64,000 bases of DNA from Flavobacterium sp. HJ-32-4 (GTDB taxonomy: Bacteria; Bacteroidota; Bacteroidia; Flavobacteriales; Flavobacteriaceae). The stretch is taken from positions 3,253,001 through 3,317,000 of the forward strand of contig NZ_CP092832.1 of NCBI RefSeq assembly GCF_022532105.1. The letters run 5' to 3'. Shown here piece after piece: positions 17,556 through 26,884 of this stretch. The stretch's first letter is position 1, and every line of letters begins with the position of its first letter. Below the pieces are notes generated by a model. The model was not told the origin of the DNA. It searched no databases and was given only the letters and a program-made list of their open reading frames with translations. The position numbers and the translations under genes were made by a program.

Positions 17556-18293
17556 ATGAAGACATTACTAAAACAAAAAGTCACCTACGTCGCATTGACG
17601 CTCGTGGGAATCCTATCACTGAATTCATGTTCAAACAGCGACGACGACGGTGAGGCGTATGTGTGCGAAACCTGCGTAACGACACCCGATGCGTTGGCAG
17701 TAAACGATGCGAAAGCCACCGGCGTGTACAAAGGAATCGTAGTAGGTTCAAGCGGTACGGTGCGCTTCGACATCCAGAATGGAAGCAATACCATCACGGC
17801 GGTGCTTACTATCGATGGTACGGTGGTCAACCTGACCGCGCAGGCGATGCCAACAGATGGCGAACCGTATGTATCCGCCTTTACCGGCACGCTTAATGGC
17901 AGTCCGGTCAGCGTCACCTTCCAGGTGGGGGCACAGGGCGGGGCTCCGACCGTAGTCACCTCTTCTATTCCAGGACACCCGAACGCGGTTTTTGAAGTGT
18001 TCAAAGAAACGTCGACTTCTTTGATTGAAGCGTTTGAAGGCACCTATCAGAAACCGGGGGAAACCGGCATCTTCAATATCATCCTTTCCGAGGCGTTGGG
18101 CGGTTTCAAAGGCATTTCAAAAGACGACCAGACGCAGACGGTAAACGACATTGGCGGTGGATATGACGGTGCCACGGGCTATATCACCAATGAAGATGGC
18201 GAACAAGTAGCGCGTATCGTCGGCGACGAACTCAACGGCCAGTTCCAGGATTCGGACGGCACGGTCACCGTTACCGGACGACGGACGTTGTAA
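17556..18293 (+). CDS. Putative lipoprotein of unknown function
   Basis: The start at 17556 gives 245 residues with a lipoprotein signal ending LSLNSC (Cys25), then an Asp-rich tether. The mature part has two similar beta-rich halves in which GVYKGIVVGSSGTVRFDI and EGTYQKPGETGIFNII play matching roles, each followed by strands ending in a T/N-rich turn. That suggests a small beta-barrel or lipocalin-like fold. No specific family is recognised. It stands alone between its own promoter and a strong terminator. Confidence 0.7.
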   Translation: MKTLLKQKVTYVALTLVGILSLNSCSNSDDDGEAYVCETCVTTPDALAVNDAKATGVYKGIVVGSSGTVRFDIQNGSNTITAVLTIDGTVVNLTAQAMPTDGEPYVSAFTGTLNGSPVSVTFQVGAQGGAPTVVTSSIPGHPNAVFEVFKETSTSLIEAFEGTYQKPGETGIFNIILSEALGGFKGISKDDQTQTVNDIGGGYDGATGYITNEDGEQVARIVGDELNGQFQDSDGTVTVTGRRTL

Positions 18294-18313
18294 TGATCGT
18301 TATAACATGGAAA

Positions 18314-18338
18314 AGCAGGCTATAGGCCTGCTTTTTTT
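18314..18338 (+). terminator. Rho-independent terminator
   Basis: AGCAGGC / GCCTGCT form a 7-bp stem with a 5-base loop; the run of T residues ends at 18338. It closes the lipoprotein gene. Confidence 0.87.
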
Positions 18339-18395
18339 ATTGTCGTCAGAAGCACTTTACGAAGTGCGTCTTTTATATCCCAACACCTTTTCCAG

Positions 18396-18418
18396 TATAC
18401 CATAATTTGGTATATTTG
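18396..18418 (+). promoter_or_regulatory. Operator palindrome overlapping the ParDE promoter
   Basis: TATACCA (18396-18402) and TGGTATA (18408-18414) are perfect inverted half-sites around a 5-base centre. The right half overlaps the -7 box TATATTTG (18411-18418), where a ParD or ParDE repressor would block transcription. Confidence 0.65.
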
Positions 18419-18434
18419 AAAAACTTCTGTCATC

Positions 18435-18677
18435 ATGGCTAAAAACACTTCTATTCTGCTGGGTGATCATTTTGAGAATTTCATCAGCGAAGAAATTAAG
18501 TCCGGACGTTTTAGTTCTGCCAGTGAGGTAGTTCGATCGGCACTTCGATTACTTGAAGTGCAACAGCAAAAAATACGACAACTTCGTCACGAAATCGAAC
18601 AGGGCGAAAAGAGTGGGTTTGTCGAAGACTTTAACGCCGATGACTATCTCGAAAGTCTTCACAAGAAGTATTTATGA
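18435..18677 (+). CDS. parD: ParD-type antitoxin
   Basis: This 80-residue protein looks like the CC2985/ParD family of type II antitoxins. The N-terminus (TSILLGDHFENFISEEIKSGRFSSASEVVRSALRLLE) is the ribbon-helix-helix DNA-binding domain with the SASEVVR signature. The charged C-terminal tail should wrap the toxin. It overlaps the toxin gene in an ATGA arrangement and is preceded by a palindromic operator. Confidence 0.9.
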   Translation: MAKNTSILLGDHFENFISEEIKSGRFSSASEVVRSALRLLEVQQQKIRQLRHEIEQGEKSGFVEDFNADDYLESLHKKYL

Positions 18678-18964
18678 GGTATCGGATAAGCCGGAAAGCA
18701 CTCGAAGATCTTGATCAAATCTGGCTATATACCTTCCAGCATTGGTCAGCACGGCAAGCCAACCATTATTATCGGATGATTCGTCAGGAAATGGAATATA
18801 TCTCGGACGATTTTAGTGCAGGAAAAGATATTGGAACCATAAAACCCGGCTACCGACAGGCAAAAGTCAGCGCTCATTTTATCATCTATAGACAGGGCGA
18901 TGACGGCATAACCGAAATAGTACGGATACTCCATCAGATGATGGACATTCCCAATAGCATCTAG
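18674..18964 (+). CDS. parE: ParE/RelE-superfamily toxin
   Basis: The 96-residue protein begins MRYRISRKALEDLDQIWLYTFQHWS, the usual N-terminus of ParE toxins, and continues with the helix pair and the strand FIIYRQGDDGITEIVRILHQMMDI. ParE proteins inhibit DNA gyrase, although RelE-like RNase members exist in the same superfamily. Length and gene order (antitoxin first, 4-base overlap) are standard. The pair has no neighbouring mobile element, so it may be a resident addiction or stress module. Confidence 0.9.
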   Translation: MRYRISRKALEDLDQIWLYTFQHWSARQANHYYRMIRQEMEYISDDFSAGKDIGTIKPGYRQAKVSAHFIIYRQGDDGITEIVRILHQMMDIPNSI

Positions 18965-19032
18965 AAGCCTTTGATTTGGAAGCACCTCACGTAAAAACAC
19001 TTCCTGAACCTCGATAGGTCGAAACTGATTCC

Positions 19033-19914
19033 CTACAACTTCCTCTTATTCTCCCGCGCTAACAACGTATTTTTCAACAACATCGCAATTGTCATCGGCC
19101 CGACGCCACCGGGAACCGGGGTAATATACGACGCTTTCTTGCTTACGTTTTCAAAGTCGACATCGCCTGTAATCACGTATCCTTTCTCTGATGATTCGTC
19201 GGCCACACGGGTAATGCCCACGTCGATGATGACGGCATCGTCCTTGACCATCTCGGCCTTCAGGTAATTCGGCACGCCAAGGGCACTGATGATAATGTCA
19301 GCCTGGGTGGTAATCTGTGCGATGTTTTTGGTGAAGCTATGGGTAAGAGTCACGGTCGAATTCCCCGGGAATCCTTTGCGACCCATGAGGATGCTCATCG
19401 GACGGCCGACGATATGGCTGCGTCCTATTACCACGGTATGTTTCCCTTTGGTTTCGACCCCGTACCGCTCAAGCAGTTCGAGGATACCAAATGGGGTCGC
19501 GGGGATAAACGTCGACATGTCGAGCGCCATTTTACCGAAGTTTTCCGGATGGAACCCATCGACGTCTTTCTGCGGGTCGATCGCCATGATGACTTTCTGC
19601 GTATCGATTTGTTCCGGCAAGGGCAGTTGCACGATGAAACCGTCGATCGCGTCGTCTTCGTTCAGTTCCTTGATTTTTTTGAGAAGTTCCGTTTCAGACG
19701 TGGTGCTCGGCATCTTGATAAGTGTCGACTCAAAGCCAACCCGTTCGCAGGCTTTTACCTTGCTGCCTACATAGGTGAGGCTCGCGCCGTCATTTCCGAC
19801 GATGATGGCCGCCAAATGGGGCACCTTCTCGCCTTTTGCTTTCATCTTCGCCACTTCTGCAGCGATCTCATTCTTGATGTCGTCTGAAACTTTTTTTCCG
19901 TCTAGTAGTTGCAT
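19033..19914 (-). CDS. folD: Bifunctional methylenetetrahydrofolate dehydrogenase/cyclohydrolase
   Basis: FolD interconverts 5,10-methylene- and 10-formyl-tetrahydrofolate using NADP. The start at 19914 ([14 protein letters not shown]) gives 293 residues; eight extra codons upstream are not conserved in character. Landmarks are [14 protein letters not shown] with the catalytic Lys, [10 protein letters not shown], the cofactor loop [16 protein letters not shown], and [10 protein letters not shown]. It is downstream of ffh on the same strand, with a hairpin between them. Confidence 0.97.
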   Translation of the reverse strand: MQLLDGKKVSDDIKNEIAAEVAKMKAKGEKVPHLAAIIVGNDGASLTYVGSKVKACERVGFESTLIKMPSTTSETELLKKIKELNEDDAIDGFIVQLPLPEQIDTQKVIMAIDPQKDVDGFHPENFGKMALDMSTFIPATPFGILELLERYGVETKGKHTVVIGRSHIVGRPMSILMGRKGFPGNSTVTLTHSFTKNIAQITTQADIIISALGVPNYLKAEMVKDDAVIIDVGITRVADESSEKGYVITGDVDFENVSKKASYITPVPGGVGPMTIAMLLKNTLLARENKRKL

Positions 19915-19943
19915 GTTGTGTAGGTTAGCGTTAGCCAAAAAGC

Positions 19944-19983
19944 GAATTAGCGAATGAAAACCGGAGTCGTCATTCGCTAATTC
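19944..19983. repeat. Perfect 14-bp inverted repeat of the ATTAGCGAAT family
   Basis: GAATTAGCGAATGA (19944-19957) and its exact complement (19970-19983) flank a 12-base centre between ffh and folD. There is no T-run, so it is not a classic terminator, though the hairpin could still influence the ffh-folD transcript. Confidence 0.75.
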
Positions 19984-19992
19984 ACCTAGTTT

Positions 19993-21333
19993 TTATCGCA
20001 TCGGGCCTTTCATTCCGCCCATCATCTTCATCAGGTTTTTGCCGCCCGGCCCCTGCATCATCTTCATCATCTTGCTCATCTGGTCGAACTGCTTCATGAG
20101 TTGGTTGACCTCCTCGATTTTACGTCCGGAGCCTTTGGCAATCCGGTTTTTGCGTTTTACATCGATGATAGAAGGCTTTTTGCGTTCGGTAGGCGTCATC
20201 GAGTAAATAATCGCTTCGATGTGCTTGAAGGCGTCGTCCTCTATCTGCACATCCTTCATCATCTTGGACGCGCCGGGTATCATCCCCACCAAATCCTTCA
20301 TATTCCCCATACGCTTCACCTGCTGGATCTGGGTAAGGAAATCATCGAAACCGAATTCGTTCTTGGCAATCTTCTTCTGCAGTTTACGCGCTTCCTCCTC
20401 ATCGAATTGCTCCTGGGCACGCTCCACCAACGAAATAACGTCGCCCATACCGAGGATACGGTCGGCCATACGCGATGGGTGGAACACGTCGAGCGCCTCC
20501 ATTTTTTCACCGGTACCGATGAACTTGATCGGCTTATTGACGACCGATTTAATCGAAAGTGCGGCACCACCACGGGTATCACCGTCGAGTTTCGTAAGGA
20601 TGACCCCGTCAAAGTCGAGGCGGTCGTTAAATGCTTTCGCGGTATTCACGGCATCCTGGCCCGTCATCGAGTCGACAACGAAAAGCGTCTCCTGCGGTTG
20701 CAACGCCTGGTGTACGTTGGCGATTTCATCCATCATCTCCTCATCCACGGCCAAACGACCGGCGGTATCGACGATGACCACATTATAGCCCTTCTCTTTC
20801 GCGTATTTGAGGGAATTCAGCGCAATCTGCACCGGATTCTTGTTCTCCGGCTCCGAGTATACCTCTACCCCTATTTGCTCGCCCACCACATGCAACTGGT
20901 TGATCGCCGCCGGACGGTATACGTCACAGGCAACCAAGAGCGGACGCTTGGTTTTCTTCGTTTTCAAATAGAGGGCCAGCTTGCCCGAGAAGGTGGTCTT
21001 ACCCGATCCCTGCAAACCTGACATCAGGATGACGGACGGATTCCCCGACAGGTTGATACCCGCTGCTTCGCCTCCCATCAATTCGGTAAGCTCGTCTTTC
21101 ATCAACTTGACGAGCAACTGCCCCGGCTGGAGCGTCGTCAATACATTCTGTCCGATGGCCTTCTCCTTTACGCGGGTCGTGAAGTCCTTGGCTATCTTGA
21201 AGTTAACGTCGGCGTCAAGTAGTGCGCGGCGTACCTCCTTGAGGGTATCGGCCACGTTGACTTCGGTAATTTTACCGTGTCCTTTCAGGATATGGAACGC
21301 CTTATCGAGTTTTTCGCTTAGATTCTGGAACAT
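19993..21333 (-). CDS. ffh: Signal recognition particle protein Ffh
   Basis: Ffh binds signal sequences on ribosomes together with SRP RNA and docks to FtsY. The 446 residues comprise an N domain (about 1-85), a GTPase domain with GLQGSGKTTFSGKLA, DTAGRLAVDEE and TKLDGDTRGGAALS, and a Met-rich M domain ending QMSKMMKMMQGPGGKNLMKMMGG. Length and order are normal. The SRP RNA gene is not in the window. Confidence 0.98.
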   Translation of the reverse strand: MFQNLSEKLDKAFHILKGHGKITEVNVADTLKEVRRALLDADVNFKIAKDFTTRVKEKAIGQNVLTTLQPGQLLVKLMKDELTELMGGEAAGINLSGNPSVILMSGLQGSGKTTFSGKLALYLKTKKTKRPLLVACDVYRPAAINQLHVVGEQIGVEVYSEPENKNPVQIALNSLKYAKEKGYNVVIVDTAGRLAVDEEMMDEIANVHQALQPQETLFVVDSMTGQDAVNTAKAFNDRLDFDGVILTKLDGDTRGGAALSIKSVVNKPIKFIGTGEKMEALDVFHPSRMADRILGMGDVISLVERAQEQFDEEEARKLQKKIAKNEFGFDDFLTQIQQVKRMGNMKDLVGMIPGASKMMKDVQIEDDAFKHIEAIIYSMTPTERKKPSIIDVKRKNRIAKGSGRKIEEVNQLMKQFDQMSKMMKMMQGPGGKNLMKMMGGMKGPMR

Positions 21334-21353
21334 AATGCTGTTTGTGAAAGGTG

Positions 21354-21361
21354 CAAAGATA
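21354..21361 (-). promoter_or_regulatory. -7 box of ffh
   Basis: The minus strand reads TATCTTTG, 20 bases before the ffh start codon. Confidence 0.6.
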
Positions 21362-21451
21362 ATCGACCGACCACAATTTACAATGGATTAATCGACCGAA
21401 CGACCACCAAAACCCGCGAATACAACAAGCCGCATGGCCATGACATAGGGC

Positions 21452-21487
21452 AAAAAGGAAAACCGGCCCATACAGCAACCGGTTTTC
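21452..21487 (-). terminator. Rho-independent terminator of the LamG lipoprotein gene
   Basis: On the minus strand GAAAACCGG pairs with CCGGTTTTC across a 12-base loop, followed by five T residues, about 20 bases beyond the stop at 21508. Confidence 0.75.
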
Positions 21488-21507
21488 GCACGCAACTATC
21501 TAAATTC

Positions 21508-22914
21508 CTAATTCAGGCAGGTATGGTTGTCGCCCTGTTGTTGGGCAAGCTGGCTTACCTGTGAAGCCGAAAGGGCCGAGCGGTAGACCCGAAGGTCGTC
21601 GAGGTGGCCATGGAAGCCTTTTCCGATGAAATAGCGGAAAAACTCGGATGTGATATTAAAATTGGAGTTCGCATCGGTCGCCACCAACGTGCCGTCGCGG
21701 TAAATGCGTACCGTATCTGTATCGCCTTCTATGGTGAGCGCCAAATGATGCCAGTTCGTAGTGTCATTCCAAAGTGTTTCGTTGTTCCAGGTAAGGTCCC
21801 ACAACGATTGAACACCTCCTGCGCTGCTGAAGAACAGCGGTCGGTTCATATCATAGACACCCAGAAAAAAGGCCACATTATTATCATTTTCTGCTTTCTC
21901 GAAAAATTTCTCGAGGTTACTGGTGTCGGTATTCTGCATCCGGAACCACACGCTTACGGTAAGCGAATCGCCCTGTTTCAGGTGGTTGACCACCGTTTCA
22001 TCCAGCGCCAGGTAGTCAAGTGCGGCGCCGCTGAACGATACCGCCGACTGTGTATTTCCGCTTCGGTCAGTTACGAATTGCGGCGGGTAGTTCGCATTGA
22101 ACGCGAGGTTATCACCCGAAACCAGGTCGCGCGCTTCATTGGCAAACGGTACGTAAATGATCAGGTTATCGGTCAATATGTTCGGGACATCGCACGGACC
22201 CGGTGGCGGATTGCACAACCCGACGGCCTGGTCAAGGGCGGCCAGAAGCGCGGCATTGTCCGCAACGGTTACCACATTCCCGTCTGAAAATGTCAGGGAG
22301 ATGGGATAATCCACTGCGAAGTATTGTCCGGGCTGCATTGACATCAACAACGCGAACAAATCAGCGTCATCATTAAGGGTATAGGTATTGGCTAACTGGT
22401 AATTGGCGTCGTAGGCGAAAATCGTAATAGGATAATTGATGTTGATGCAGTTGATCGGGTCGGTGTTGGCGCTACTGCCGGCACAATCGGCCACCGCCGC
22501 GTTCCATTGCGCTTCGGTCGCGAGCACTTGCTGCGTTCCGTCTTCATGAATGATGGTCACGGGTAACACAGGCTGCATCCAATCACCTTCGTGACGTTGG
22601 AGGCCTTCGATCACGGTATTCACCTGGGTTTGGCTTTCGTCGTCCTGGACGGTGTAGACGGTTTCGTTCATCTGATTTCCTTCCTGGTCGTGAACCGCTA
22701 CCTGGTACGGACGCTGTATCCGAAAACAAGCCGAACTGTCAACGGCATTATCCGAAACCTCATCGGCCGTCGTGAGTCGTTGAAGCATTTTGGTAAGCGG
22801 GGCATTGTGGGTCAGGTTCTGCGGATTGACAGTTTCAGAATCAAGTGACTCGGTCTGGCAGGAAATACCCAGCATCGACAGTACCACCACAGTATACAAA
22901 AGAAAGCTACGCAT
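21508..22914 (-). CDS. LamG-domain lipoprotein
   Basis: The start at 22914 (an alternative lies five codons upstream at 22929) gives 468 residues with a lipoprotein signal ending MLGISC (Cys19). Two similar segments follow, each with an INYPITI/VDYPISL-type strand and a Cys-containing stretch (about 60-240). A concanavalin-like LamG domain (about 255-460) shows SVSFSGAALDYLALDE, SVSVWFRMQ, WHHLALTIEGD, VRIYRDGTLV and GHLDDLRVYRSAL. Such domains bind carbohydrate or protein at the cell surface. It is divergent from the ECF sigma operon, with about 150 bases between the starts. Confidence 0.85.
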   Translation of the reverse strand: MRSFLLYTVVVLSMLGISCQTESLDSETVNPQNLTHNAPLTKMLQRLTTADEVSDNAVDSSACFRIQRPYQVAVHDQEGNQMNETVYTVQDDESQTQVNTVIEGLQRHEGDWMQPVLPVTIIHEDGTQQVLATEAQWNAAVADCAGSSANTDPINCININYPITIFAYDANYQLANTYTLNDDADLFALLMSMQPGQYFAVDYPISLTFSDGNVVTVADNAALLAALDQAVGLCNPPPGPCDVPNILTDNLIIYVPFANEARDLVSGDNLAFNANYPPQFVTDRSGNTQSAVSFSGAALDYLALDETVVNHLKQGDSLTVSVWFRMQNTDTSNLEKFFEKAENDNNVAFFLGVYDMNRPLFFSSAGGVQSLWDLTWNNETLWNDTTNWHHLALTIEGDTDTVRIYRDGTLVATDANSNFNITSEFFRYFIGKGFHGHLDDLRVYRSALSASQVSQLAQQQGDNHTCLN

Positions 22915-23067
22915 TCGGAGATTTTCCACTAAAACAAAGATTTACCGATTTTCCCTACCCAAAATAATCATAATTTCAGGAACGGGATGCATAAAAACGT
23001 TTTTTGCAGTAAATTGGGTGAAGTTTAAAGGATTTCGGTAGGGTTTTCAACCACGTGATTGTTATAT

Positions 23068-23607
23068 ATGAAAACAGGACGACCAAAGATGCAGGACGAC
23101 AACCAGGGTATTTGCGAAGAACAGGTGTTTTCATCCGTTTTTCGCGCGCATGCCCGGACGCTTCGCAGTTATCTTTACTTCCGCTACGGAAATGAAGAAA
23201 CGGCGGGCGACATGGTGCAGGAGGCCTTCGTCAAGTTGTGGGAAAACTGTGCATCGGTGCCCTTTTCGAAAGCAAAGGCGTATCTGTACACAGTGGCCAA
23301 CAACGCCTCGCTCAACGTAATTGCACACGAAAAAGTGGTGCTGCGTTTTGCGAAGACCAAACCGGGTCGGGAGGCGCATGATGAGAGTCCGGAATACAAA
23401 ATGGAAGAAGCGGAATTCGACGCGAAACTCCAATCGGCCCTCAACAACCTCAGCGAAGCACAGCGCACGGCCTTCCTGCTGAACCGGATTGAAGGAAAGA
23501 AATATTACGAAATCGCCGACATGCTGGGCATCAGCGTGAAGGCCGTCGAAAAGAGAATAAGCGGGGCATTGGCCTCGTTGCGAAAGGAAATCGACCAAAT
23601 ACGGTAG
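23068..23607 (+). CDS. ECF sigma factor (FecI-like)
   Basis: The start at 23068 gives 179 residues; a second ATG at 23089 and an upstream TTG are possible. Region 2 is seen in RSYLYFRYGNEETAGDMVQEAFVKLWEN and AYLYTVANNASLNVIAHEK; region 4 in LNNLSEAQRTAFLLNRIEGKKYYEIADMLGISVKAVEKRISGALASLRK. It starts a tight operon with a FecR-type anti-sigma and an STN-type receptor, so it should be released when the receptor senses its ligand. The 150-base gap to the divergent LamG gene is the probable target region. Confidence 0.93.
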   Translation: MKTGRPKMQDDNQGICEEQVFSSVFRAHARTLRSYLYFRYGNEETAGDMVQEAFVKLWENCASVPFSKAKAYLYTVANNASLNVIAHEKVVLRFAKTKPGREAHDESPEYKMEEAEFDAKLQSALNNLSEAQRTAFLLNRIEGKKYYEIADMLGISVKAVEKRISGALASLRKEIDQIR

Positions 23608-23609
23608 AA

Positions 23610-24518
23610 ATGGAAAAAGAACATGACCTTGCGAAATGGCTGGCCGGTGAAATGACCGGAGACGAGCTTCGTGAGTTTGAAAAATCGGAAGGTTTTGCGA
23701 CCTACCAGCGGATTGCAGCCCATTCAGAACGCCTGCAATTGCCCGACTTTGACACGTCGGACATGCTGCAGCGCATCACGTCCCGTGAGAAAAAGACTGC
23801 GCCCGTCGTGCGACCTCTATGGCGCCGTGCCGGATGGCAGATTGCTGCGATCCTCGTGATTGGTTTGGGCATCTGGCTGGGACTACCGAACGAAAAACCA
23901 ACTGTTTACGTGGCCGACGCCGGTATGCAGAAAAGTTTTCGACTCCCCGATGGATCGGAAGTCACCTTGAACGCCGGTTCGGAAGCGTCCTACCTCAAAG
24001 GTGACTGGGACGACAACCGCGAGGTCTCGTTGACCGGGGAAGCCTTCTTCCACGTGGCCAAAGGACGTAAGTTTGAAGTCCACACCGATCAGGGAACGGT
24101 GACCGTACTCGGTACACAGTTCGATGTTAGGTCGCGCGGACAACGCTTTGAAGTGGAATGTTTCGAAGGAAGGGTGGATGTAAAGACGCCTACTTCCCAT
24201 ACCATTATCACCAAGGGACAAATTGTGGCCTTTGAAAAAGGACAACCCCTGGAAGTCGCGCCACAATCATCGGCACAGCCCTCCTGGATGCACGGCGAGT
24301 TGGCCTTCCGCGCCGAAAACCTCGACCAGGTCGTGGCAGAATTGCAACGACACTTTAACATCCGGATTGACCTGCGTTCGAACGCTGCGACCGAGCGTTT
24401 CACAGGCGTGGTTCCGGGTGACGATCCATTAGTTGCCTTACATTTGATTGCCCGTACCTATAAGTTGCAAATCCGTCAGGCTTCCGCGAAAGCGTTCATA
24501 CTCGATGCCATGGAATGA
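23610..24518 (+). CDS. FecR-family anti-sigma factor
   Basis: The 302-residue protein has a short cytoplasmic N-terminus (about 1-70), one membrane helix (about 75-92, GWQIAAILVIGLGIWLGL), a periplasmic FecR domain with RLPDGSEVTLNAGSEASY, EVSLTGEAFFHVAK and VLGTQFDVRS, and a C-terminal DUF4974-like domain (about 230-300). It begins two bases after the sigma stop codon and its own stop overlaps the receptor start. It should hold the sigma factor and pass a signal from the receptor's STN domain. Confidence 0.94.
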   Translation: MEKEHDLAKWLAGEMTGDELREFEKSEGFATYQRIAAHSERLQLPDFDTSDMLQRITSREKKTAPVVRPLWRRAGWQIAAILVIGLGIWLGLPNEKPTVYVADAGMQKSFRLPDGSEVTLNAGSEASYLKGDWDDNREVSLTGEAFFHVAKGRKFEVHTDQGTVTVLGTQFDVRSRGQRFEVECFEGRVDVKTPTSHTIITKGQIVAFEKGQPLEVAPQSSAQPSWMHGELAFRAENLDQVVAELQRHFNIRIDLRSNAATERFTGVVPGDDPLVALHLIARTYKLQIRQASAKAFILDAME

Positions 24519-26806
24519 AAGGAAAGCTCACGCTGTTTCTTTTCTTCTCTTTCCTGCCTTTGCTGCGGGCACAGGTTCAACTGCCTTTGCGCGACGTACT
24601 CTTATCGATCGAAAAACAGCAGCATATCCATTTCAGTTTCCTGGAAGAGGATATTGCTTCGGTTTCGATCGTTCCTCCTCCCCCTACACTTAGCGGACCA
24701 CAACTCCTTCAGTATTTAGAGGTCCAGACCTCGCTCCGCTTTGAAACGGTAGTGGAAGGCTATGTCAGTATCTCTGTCAAGGTCGACGACAATCCCTCCC
24801 TCGCGCCGGTGCGATTAGGGGAAGTAGCGGTGCGCAACATCCTAACCACGGGTATCTCGCGTAAGCAGGAAGGCGTTTTTGTAATCAAACCGGACAAGAT
24901 GGGAATGCTGCCCGGACTCACGGAGACCGACATCCTTCAGGCGATGCAGCAGATTCCGGGCATATATAGTGCCAACGACCTGGTTTCGGATCTCAACATC
25001 CGGGGAGGTACGCACGACCAGAACCTGTTTCTTTGGAATGGGATCCGGATGTTCCAGACGGGACACTTTTTCGGACAGATTTCCGCCTTCAATCCCAACC
25101 TGAACAACCGCATTGAGATTACCCGCAACGGAAGTTCGCCCTTCTATGGCGATGCCGTTTCCGGGACGGTTTCCATACAATCAATGCCGGAACGCAACCG
25201 CGAATACGAAACCAGCGTAAGTTCAAACCTGATTTCCGCGGAAGCGAACACCCAGGTAAAACTTTCTGAACGCGCATCGGTTAGGGTATCGGCACGCCGC
25301 GCGATTACCGATCTGGTGCGTTCACCCGCCTATAAAAGTTACTTTGACCGAGTCTTCCAGAACACCGTCGTTACCCGGCCGGCGGAAAATGAAACCGTTA
25401 CTTATACCGCCGACGAGGACTTTTACTTCTACGACGCCTCGCTGCAATACGACCAACGCGTGGGTGAACGCAGCCGATTGGGCGTTTCCCTGATCGCGAT
25501 GGACAATTCCCTGCAACTCATGGAAAATACGGCGAATGGTACCGCAGCCACCGCCAAAAACAGCGACTTAAGCCAACAAACGATGGGCGCTATCGGTTCG
25601 TGGCAGACACGCTGGAGCGACGAAGAGGCTTCAAAAGCGGAAGTATACTACTCCTATTTTGACGTCGATTCAAAGAATGAAAAGGTAGATAATACGCAGG
25701 TGTTCACCCAAAACAACCGCGTGCAGGATTTTGGCATCCGGCTCGAGCACCGGGTACGCCTCAGCGATAACCTCTCCCTGGCGGGCGGCTACCAGCACTT
25801 CCGCACGGCTGTATGCAATGCTGACGCGGTGAACCAACCCGAATACAGTCGCACGGTGAATACCTACCTTCAGGAACATGCTGCCATCGGTGAGGCTGCC
25901 TGGGAGTGGGGTCGTTTGCGTACCAAAGGAGGACTACGACTGAACTATATCGAACAATTGGCGGCGTTTCGCATAGAACCCCGACTGGCTTTCCAGTATG
26001 TGCTGTCGAATCGGTGGTCGATGTCGTTACTGGCAGAAAGGAAAAGCCAGACGATTTCCCAGATGGTCGAACGGCAACAAGACTTCCTCGGAATCGAAAA
26101 ACGGCGCTGGGTCTTGTCGAACGGCGGATCGATTCCCATCCAAAAAAGCACACAGGCCGAACTCGGCTTCGCCTATAACGACAACCAATGGTTGGTCACC
26201 TTTGACAACTTTTACAAAAAGGTATCAGGTATCACCACGGAGTCCCAATCCTTTCAAAACCAACTCGAATTGATCCGGATTACCGGCTCCTACGCCGTTT
26301 GGGGTTCGGAACTGTTAGTACAACGTGATTTCCCCGGCTTCCGCACCTGGATGAGTTATAGTTTCAACCACAACCTATACGATTTTCCCCTCCATTTCCC
26401 GCCGGAGTTCGACAACAATTTTGAAATCGAACACTTGGTGAACTTTGCCGGTATTGCTACGCTGGGCAGGTTCAAGGCTTCTATAGGAGGCAAATGGAGC
26501 AGCGGGCGACCGTATACGGAACCACTTTCAGAGACACTGGAGCCGGGTCAAAACCAGATTGCATACGGCACACCGAACGGCGCGCGGCTGCCATCGGTTT
26601 TACAACTGAACTTCTCGGCTTCTTATCAATGGATGTGGGAGAAAGGACGTCTCAGCGCGCAGTTCGCCCTCCTGAATCTCTTCAACAGCCACAATCCGCT
26701 CAAACGCTATTACCGCATCAACCGCAACGACAACACCATTGAAAAAGTCGACCTTTTTGCGATTGCACGCACGCCGAATTTCAGCCTTCGGTACGAATTC
26801 AAATAA
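24515..26806 (+). CDS. TonB-dependent receptor with N-terminal STN signalling domain
   Basis: The 763-residue protein has a signal peptide (ending LLRAQ), a secretin/TonB short N-terminal domain (about 20-75, VLLSIEKQQHIHFSFLEE and LLQYLEVQTSLRFE), a plug domain (about 120-215, ILQAMQQIPGIYSANDLVSDLNIRGGTHDQNLFLWNGI) and an outer-membrane beta-barrel that ends in the aromatic-rich SLRYEFK. The STN domain is what contacts FecR in trans-envelope signalling. There is no SusD partner, so an iron complex, peptide or small ligand is as likely as a glycan. The barrel's ligand cannot be told. Confidence 0.93.
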   Translation: MKGKLTLFLFFSFLPLLRAQVQLPLRDVLLSIEKQQHIHFSFLEEDIASVSIVPPPPTLSGPQLLQYLEVQTSLRFETVVEGYVSISVKVDDNPSLAPVRLGEVAVRNILTTGISRKQEGVFVIKPDKMGMLPGLTETDILQAMQQIPGIYSANDLVSDLNIRGGTHDQNLFLWNGIRMFQTGHFFGQISAFNPNLNNRIEITRNGSSPFYGDAVSGTVSIQSMPERNREYETSVSSNLISAEANTQVKLSERASVRVSARRAITDLVRSPAYKSYFDRVFQNTVVTRPAENETVTYTADEDFYFYDASLQYDQRVGERSRLGVSLIAMDNSLQLMENTANGTAATAKNSDLSQQTMGAIGSWQTRWSDEEASKAEVYYSYFDVDSKNEKVDNTQVFTQNNRVQDFGIRLEHRVRLSDNLSLAGGYQHFRTAVCNADAVNQPEYSRTVNTYLQEHAAIGEAAWEWGRLRTKGGLRLNYIEQLAAFRIEPRLAFQYVLSNRWSMSLLAERKSQTISQMVERQQDFLGIEKRRWVLSNGGSIPIQKSTQAELGFAYNDNQWLVTFDNFYKKVSGITTESQSFQNQLELIRITGSYAVWGSELLVQRDFPGFRTWMSYSFNHNLYDFPLHFPPEFDNNFEIEHLVNFAGIATLGRFKASIGGKWSSGRPYTEPLSETLEPGQNQIAYGTPNGARLPSVLQLNFSASYQWMWEKGRLSAQFALLNLFNSHNPLKRYYRINRNDNTIEKVDLFAIARTPNFSLRYEFK

Positions 26807-26884
26807 AAAAAGGTACTGTTTTAATAAGCAAGCATTCGACGAAAAAAGGTATTTTTGAGTCCATTAAGGAAGTCCGCTTTTGAA

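Noticed and set aside
20101..21021. 306-codon plus-strand frame
   Set aside because: It is antisense to ffh; its composition follows from the codon bias of the real gene.
23059..23607. TTG start at 23059 for the ECF sigma factor
   Set aside because: An ATG three codons later gives the same protein; extra residues have no support.
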